Shown: one piece after another, positions 22,115-24,798 of the stretch
How positions within the stretch are numbered: position 1 is the stretch's first letter
Layout: every line of letters starts with the position of its first letter
Assembly: GCA_035687895.1 (NCBI GenBank)
Contig: DASRUE010000117.1
Location: 1-24,798, forward strand
DNA length: 24,798 nucleotides
Reading direction: 5' to 3'
Origin: JAERML01 sp035687895
Lineage (GTDB): Bacteria; Bacteroidota; Ignavibacteria; UBA10030; UBA6906
Position numbers and translations under genes: made by a program
The notes under the pieces: model-generated
What the model was told of the DNA's origin: nothing
Databases searched by the model: none
The model's input: the letters and a program-made list of their open reading frames with translations, nothing else

Positions 22115-22598
22115 ATGAAAGAAATACACTACAAACCCATCGGAAGAATTCACTCTCCGTTTCAAGACATTCAAGGAATGCCCATCCAACCATCTGGGCG
22201 CACGAGGTGTTGCCGGCACAGTGGAACTGTTTCCCGAGTACACCGAAGGCTGGAAGGACATTGAAGGATTCTCTCACGTTATTCTCCTGTATCATCTTCA
22301 TCTCTCTACTGACTATGCATTGCATGTGAAGCCGTTCCTGGACGACAACCCCCACGGAGTTTTTGCCACGCGAGCACCAAAGCGTCCCAACGCTATAGGA
22401 TTATCTGTCGTTCGGCTTCTAACCGTCACATCCAACATCGTCCGTATCGAAGATGTAGACGTTGTTGATGGAACTCCCCTCCTCGACATGAAACCGTACG
22501 TCCCGGAATTTGATGTTCGGGAGGTTGAGAGGATCGGGTGGCTCTCCAGTTGTTCAGACAGTGCCCGCACAGTGAGGGCAGATGAAAGGTTTCGATGA
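22115..22598 (+). pseudogene. trmO: TrmO/TsaA-like tRNA methyltransferase gene, frameshifted
   Basis: TrmO N6-methylates t6A37 of certain tRNAs using SAM. The gene starts at ATG 22115 (MKEIHYKPIGRIHSPFQD, a canonical TsaA start) with AAAGGAAGG upstream. The frame is good to PIQPSG, then must shift by one base around 22195-22200 (GGGCGCACG, one extra base) to continue as ARGVAGTVELFPEYTEGWKDIEGFSHVILLYHLH. The rest is intact, with FATRAPKRPNAIGLSVVRL and LLDMKPYVPEFD, the family hallmarks. It is either a recent inactivation or a sequence error. It sits 53 bases after the membrane methyltransferase gene. Confidence 0.85.
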
Positions 22599-22881
22599 TG
22601 ATGATGCGAAGTCCCGTCGGGCTCACCAAGCGTTGACTATCTCAACAGTTCCATCTCCATCCTGAGCAGATCTCTTCTTCTGTCAAAGGTGAGACCTGTA
22701 CTCTCTCATTTGAGAACTCATTAAACTTTTGTCAAGAACAAATCTGCTAATCTGGCCAACTCTCGATTGGTACACTATATGACTGTATCTTGAGAAACCT
22801 TGCTGTGTGCGGAAGTTGACACTATACCATCACCCGTCATATCACAACCCTCTCCAAACACAAATAGAAAGGAATCCTCCC

Positions 22882-24006
22882 ATGGATCAGTCGATTACCA
22901 GAAAGGAATTTTTGAAGAACGGGACAAAGATCGCTGCAGGAGCGGCCCTCGGTGTTGGCGCCATCCAGCTACTCTCCAATTCAGGGGCACGGGCGGACAA
23001 ACTGCTCACGCCCTGGCCGTGGCCATACCAAGCAATAGACGTGGAACAGGTGCGTATTCTCGGTCATGATACGTATTGGACAGCAGGCAAAGGATGTTCG
23101 CACGGCGCTTTCCATGCCATTGCCCAAAAGCTTCGCGAAGTACTTCCTGATCCGTGGAACGAACTTCCCTCCGAGATCATGCTGTATGGTGGCGGCGGTG
23201 GCGCAGGTTGGGGTGGACTTTGTGGCGCCATTAACGGTCCTGCCGCTCTCATTTCACTGGTTTTGGCCAGCGCACGGTCCGGCGTTCTGAATAACGAACT
23301 CTTCGGATGGTACACGCAAACCCTGTTCCCCACAGACATCAGCAATCAGTATGCGGTGAACCACACATTCACCGACAATCGTTGCGATATCACTTTGCCG
23401 CAGAATATATCTGGGTCAATTCTCTGTCATGCTTCAGTAACTGAGTGGTGTAACACTGCCGGTTATACACAGGATGCCCTGCAAAGGAAAGAACGTTGCG
23501 CCCGAGTTACCGGAGACGTTGCCGCATTCGCTGCTAAGATACTGAACGATGAGCTCGGTGGAATCTTCGTGCCTCACTATGTTCCGCCAGCTACAATCGC
23601 CGGATGCATGTCTTGCCATGGAGTGGGAACCATGAACAAAGTGGCAGCAAAAATGGAATGCACTCAATGCCATGGGACCGAACCTCACACAACGGCAGTC
23701 GCGGAAGCTGTGGGCGGAACTGCGACATCATTCCTCTTACATCAGAACTACCCGAACCCATTCAATCCTTCAACAACAATTCGGTTCTCGGTCCCGAACC
23801 AGGAGACGGTCAATCTCTCGGTGTACGGCGTTCACGGCCAGCTCATCAAGAATCTTGTCGTGAACGCGGACTACCAGCCCGGAGTGTACCAGATTATGTG
23901 GGATGGGACGAATAACGCAGGACAGCGTGTCTCGAGCGGAATCTACTTCTCACGCATGAATGCAGGAACGTTCGTAGCTTCCTCAAAGATGAGCATGGTG
24001 AAGTAG
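22882..24006 (+). CDS. split-Soret-like di-haem cytochrome c with T9SS sorting domain
   Basis: The protein has 374 residues. The N-terminus is a Tat-like signal (TRKEFLKNG, then a Gly/Ala-rich hydrophobic stretch, cleavage likely near GARA/DK). Residues about 60-240 resemble the split-Soret cytochrome/C_GCAxxG_C_C group: GKGCSHGAFHAI (Cys72), GGLCGAING and later spaced cysteines. Two haem c sites follow: CMSCH (242-246) and CTQCH (260-264). From about residue 283 there is a type A T9SS domain (LLHQNYPNPFNPSTTIRF through to SSGIYFSRM), which would send it to the cell surface. The ATG at 22882 follows AGAAAGGA. It is likely a redox protein; its partners are unknown. Confidence 0.85.
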   Translation: MDQSITRKEFLKNGTKIAAGAALGVGAIQLLSNSGARADKLLTPWPWPYQAIDVEQVRILGHDTYWTAGKGCSHGAFHAIAQKLREVLPDPWNELPSEIMLYGGGGGAGWGGLCGAINGPAALISLVLASARSGVLNNELFGWYTQTLFPTDISNQYAVNHTFTDNRCDITLPQNISGSILCHASVTEWCNTAGYTQDALQRKERCARVTGDVAAFAAKILNDELGGIFVPHYVPPATIAGCMSCHGVGTMNKVAAKMECTQCHGTEPHTTAVAEAVGGTATSFLLHQNYPNPFNPSTTIRFSVPNQETVNLSVYGVHGQLIKNLVVNADYQPGVYQIMWDGTNNAGQRVSSGIYFSRMNAGTFVASSKMSMVK

Positions 24007-24026
24007 CAGCTTTGCACAGGAAAAAA

Positions 24027-24056
24027 CAGAAGAGCGCTGGCAACGGCGCTCTTCTG
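24027..24056. terminator. bidirectional hairpin terminator between convergent genes
   Basis: Perfect 11-bp arms CAGAAGAGCGC (24027-24037) and GCGCTCTTCTG (24046-24056) enclose an 8-base loop. A run of six A precedes it, so it is a strong terminator for the minus-strand gene. On the plus strand it has only a weak T-rich tail. Confidence 0.75.
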
Positions 24057-24247
24057 CTTCGGGAGATGAACGACACCACAACCGGAACTCTCAGCCCTTC
24101 GTGCGTCTCAGGTTGACTGACGTGGCTTTGTGGAGCGAGTGGAAGGCTACACCTTTTGACGCGAGCTGCTGCGAGGCTGCGCGCCACGTTTGATACATGA
24201 CATGCCTCTTGCCTGACGTCTGTTGCGACGCCCTCACTCTACTTCAC

Positions 24248-24754
24248 TCAATACACGGGTACCAGTGAATACCCTTTCGCTTGATAGCCGATGACGGAGA
24301 TATAGCCGTTCTCCACTTTCGTGATTGCCGGCAACACCGATGCAGGATCAACTTTGTGGACTTTCGCTGCAAAAAGACAGAGCTCAAGTCCGATGCCATC
24401 CTTGGAGAGAGCCGACACCGTCGAGGCAATTTCATCCAGGAGCAGGAGTTCTTCCGGGGTGAATCCTTCCCTGTTGCTCGACACCAGCTTCACGGACTGA
24501 CCGATGAACACCACAGTGGATACCGGCGTTTTCTTCTCGGCAATCAAATCCTTGTGCGTCTGGCTGATGAGCTTCAGCTGCAGAGCTGCAATTTTAGGGA
24601 CGCCCGTCCTGACATCAAAGACGATCTTCGTGGTTTCCACTCCCTTAAGGGCAGCATACTCCCCTACGGGGTCGGTGACCTGCGCCGAGGCAACGGGAGC
24701 TGCCAGAGAAATGGAGACCGCCACAACAAGAAGCATTACGGTGATCGATTTCAT
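24248..24754 (-). CDS. exported DsrE/DsrF-family protein
   Basis: The protein has 168 residues. A Sec signal peptide (MKSITVMLLVVAVSISLAAPVASA, cleavage probably before Gln25) precedes a domain of the DsrE type: KIVFDVRTGVPKIAALQLKLI, then VSTVVFIGQSVKLVSSN and GIGLELCLFAAKVHKVDPASVLPAI, ending with NGYISVIGYQAKGYSLVPVY. Cytoplasmic DsrE proteins carry sulfur on a cysteine; here the single mature-domain Cys, in LELCLFAAK, is at the position used in the family. The exported forms are of unknown function. A strong AAAAGGAGGATAT ribosome binding site precedes the ATG. It is convergent with the cytochrome gene. Confidence 0.82.
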   Translation of the reverse strand: MKSITVMLLVVAVSISLAAPVASAQVTDPVGEYAALKGVETTKIVFDVRTGVPKIAALQLKLISQTHKDLIAEKKTPVSTVVFIGQSVKLVSSNREGFTPEELLLLDEIASTVSALSKDGIGLELCLFAAKVHKVDPASVLPAITKVENGYISVIGYQAKGYSLVPVY

Positions 24755-24798
24755 CGATATATCCTCCTTTTGTTTTGTGAGTGTATAGTGGGTTGACC

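Noticed and set aside
22599..22881. Promoter for the cytochrome gene
   Set aside because: Several partial boxes exist (TTGTCA at 22729, TATATG at 22776), but none pairs at a proper spacing; I see no other feature in this stretch.
24061..24247. Gene or RNA in the stretch between the terminator and the DsrE gene end
   Set aside because: No frame with a start signal, no stable long hairpin and no recognisable RNA was found.

Overview
The window looks like a chromosomal segment from a member of the Ignavibacteriota/Chlorobiota/Bacteroidota branch. The main evidence is the C-terminal type IX secretion sorting domain with the NYPNPFNPSTTIRF signature on the cytochrome at 22882-24006. Supporting signs are several genes with weak or absent Shine-Dalgarno sites and -10 elements of the TATATT type, one of which reads TATATTTG. 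Lineage is an inference from these signs; the window carries no rRNA gene. No tRNA, rRNA or CRISPR array was seen.

Layout. Positions 1-632 hold the 3' part of a SAM-dependent methyltransferase gene cut by the window edge. A YdeI-like protein and a YjdF-like membrane protein follow. Positions 2071-3992 are a promoter plus deoC and two SPOR-domain lipoproteins in a tight operon. It converges on a minus-strand block: an Ig-like lipoprotein, then mltG, a TPR-tailed membrane glycosyltransferase and tsaD. The last three are packed head to tail and transcribed tsaD > glycosyltransferase > mltG. tsaD is divergent from rpmB, which has its own promoter and terminator.

Positions 10517-16823 are a housekeeping block: pgsA, pgpA, cinA, thpR, recA, recX and a DEDDy exonuclease. 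This includes the widespread cinA-thpR-recA-recX order. A frameshifted REP-associated (Y1/HUH) transposase sits between cinA and thpR. It carries within its own reading frame a 32-bp near-perfect palindrome of the kind such transposases are thought to mobilise.

Positions 16877-20703 are a complete arsenic detoxification operon: arsR with a promoter and operator-like inverted repeat, arsM, arsN2, a thioredoxin-type arsC, acr3 and a DUF6125 gene. Together they would sense As(III), reduce arsenate, export arsenite and methylate it, with an acetyltransferase whose role is not settled. Downstream on the same strand are an isoprenylcysteine-methyltransferase-like membrane protein with a His/Met-rich extracytoplasmic domain and a TrmO/TsaA gene broken by a one-base frameshift.

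The right end has a di-haem, split-Soret-like cytochrome with a Tat-like signal and a T9SS sorting domain. It converges, through a shared hairpin terminator, on an exported DsrE-family protein.

The most unusual items are the palindrome inside its own transposase, the surface-targeted cytochrome, the Cys-rich N-terminal extension of DeoC, the hairpin that replaces a ribosome binding site in front of recX, and the tail of the arsenic operon.
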